Assembly: GCA_037349105.1 (NCBI GenBank)
Contig: JAYJMM010000119.1
Coordinates: forward strand, 2,367,001 to 2,431,000
Length of the DNA: 64,000 nucleotides
Source of the DNA: Limnomonas spitsbergensis
Taxonomy: Eukaryota > Chlorophyta > Chlorophyceae > Chlamydomonadales
Reading direction: 5' to 3'
Shown here: one piece after another, positions 62,800 to 64,000 of the stretch
How positions within the stretch are numbered: the first letter of the stretch is position 1
How the letters are laid out: each line of letters starts with the position of its first letter
The notes under the pieces: generated by a model
Database searches by the model: none
The model's input: only the letters and a program-made list of their open reading frames with translations
What the model was told of the DNA's origin: nothing
Program-made: the position numbers and the translations under genes

Positions 62800-64000
62800 C
62801 AAAATACGGTACTTTGAAGCGAAGCCTAGCCACATCCAAGCCTTGGCAATATTTTCTTATTGACGGCTGAAACAATTGTGTCAGTTCAAGGGAGCATCAT
62901 AAGCGATACTTGGGAGTTGGGAAAAGTGCCCACAGGACTAATTTAGTAATTTGGGCACACAAAGTATGCTTCAGGGTAGCAAGCCCACCCAAATGTGCCC
63001 CCTCTTCCACCCTGGCAAAAACATAGCAAACAGCTGATGTCCTCATATGGAAAATGTAGGCAGGCTGATTATTTGTTCCAAATTAGAACAAGCAGCTATT
63101 GTGCAAGAGGCTGCACTCAAGCAATCCGCCCTGTGACCAAGGCCTTTATTTGTCATCCAGCAAAAGTGCAACTCGTCCACCAACTTATGCAGCTCCATCA
63201 TAATCAACAAGCCAGGATCCAGCCATACGGCAACGACAACTCAAGAAAACCGGACACCTGAAGAACCATCTAGGCAGCATGAGTTGTAACAACCAACAAA
63301 CCACACACTGAAGACATTGCTGAAATGCCACACATACTGTATATATTTCTTCCCTCCAGATTCTTAAGCACAGTACTCAGCAATTTCAGCCACCACTCCG
63401 GGTCAGCCAGTAACTTCACTGTTATCGGCAAGACACTGTGCCCCTAGACATAGCGCACAGAACAACACGTCAATACAAGACGCCTCTACACCAGGCATGA
63501 GTCGCACAGCATAGCACTAGGCCTCCAAGTCTCTCAGGCTACCCTGTCAGCAGGCTCCACATGTTTGGAATGGTGCATGAGTGCATGACCGCTGGGCCCT
63601 GCTTAGGAACCGCCCCATGAATGGCTCCACATGTGAGTAAGACACAACAAGCAGGATACTGGGACCATTTACTCCACGGCACCAAGCCGCCGAGTCCATT
63701 TGGCTACACAGTCAGCAGGATCCACATGAATAATACACACCATGTAATACACCTGCATCATGAACTCCATGTCTGCTCAAGACTGTCTCAACACCTCAGC
63801 ATCATGCCCCAGCTGAGAGCCGCGCAACAGTCTCAAGCACACCTCTTTCCAGCTCTACACCATGCGCTACAGAGCAAAGCACCGGAGTCCAGGGCAGCAT
63901 CTTCCCTGTGAGGCAGCTAAGATTATAGATGTCATCGATGTTGCCGATTAACCAGACGCAAGTCACACCGTAGGGGTGGCTCAACCTCCTGGGAGGTCAA
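62800..64000. other. no feature recognised
   Basis: No exon-like segment, RNA gene or tandem array was recognised up to the window end. Confidence 0.4.

Overview
This is nuclear DNA from an intron-rich eukaryote, most likely a green alga (chlorophyte or prasinophyte). The evidence is about 38 short exons with GT-AG introns in two long plus-strand genes, interstitial telomere-like CCCTAAA strings, a TGTAA motif about 300 bp after the end of the second gene, and the two protein families present: a PAS/multi-membrane protein of the kind called TmcB-like in algae, and a membrane guanylate cyclase. I cannot name the species; a Cymbomonas-like prasinophyte is a guess. No operons, CRISPR arrays or rRNA genes were seen.

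Layout. 1-10 kb: repeat-rich, with an eight-copy 127-bp satellite, decayed minus-strand gag-like or disordered ORFs (3.6-5.7 kb), and a decayed minus-strand ORF with a possible hAT transposase scrap (8.6-9.6 kb). 10.5-14.5 kb: two minus-strand exons that join in phase into an unknown charged, probably coiled-coil protein. 15-19 kb: dispersed repeats, no gene resolved. 19.4-39.3 kb, plus: a PAS-containing protein with about four membrane helices, rebuilt here from 27 exons and missing its N terminus; one exon carries a 1-base frameshift. 41.0-52.6 kb, plus: an 11-exon receptor-like guanylate cyclase of about 1,169 residues with a glutamine-rich N terminus, six or seven membrane helices, a signalling helix and a complete class III catalytic domain. 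55.2-56.0 kb, minus: the terminal exon of an unknown Ser/Pro-rich protein. 57.2-57.7 kb, minus: a decayed 5' fragment of B12-dependent methionine synthase. 58.7-59.4 kb, plus: a decayed gene of unknown family. 59.7-60.6 kb: three fold-back (MITE-like) elements in under 1 kb. 60.6-64 kb: nothing convincing.

How it fits together. The two large genes lie head to tail, about 1.7 kb apart. One offers PAS sensing plus membrane and extracellular domains, the other makes cGMP. A shared signalling role is inference from adjacency and domain content only.

The most striking structural feature is that introns of both genes are full of tandem repeats, and at least seven of these duplicate an exon-intron junction itself (exon end plus splice donor, or splice acceptor plus exon start). 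The extreme case is a six-copy 125-bp array that duplicates the acceptor and half of a catalytic exon of the cyclase. Other introns hold a 1.6-kb TG/TGCG tract, a 1.8-kb TTGAACC-type array, an inserted element about 1 kb long inside an intronic satellite, and members of a dispersed repeat family.
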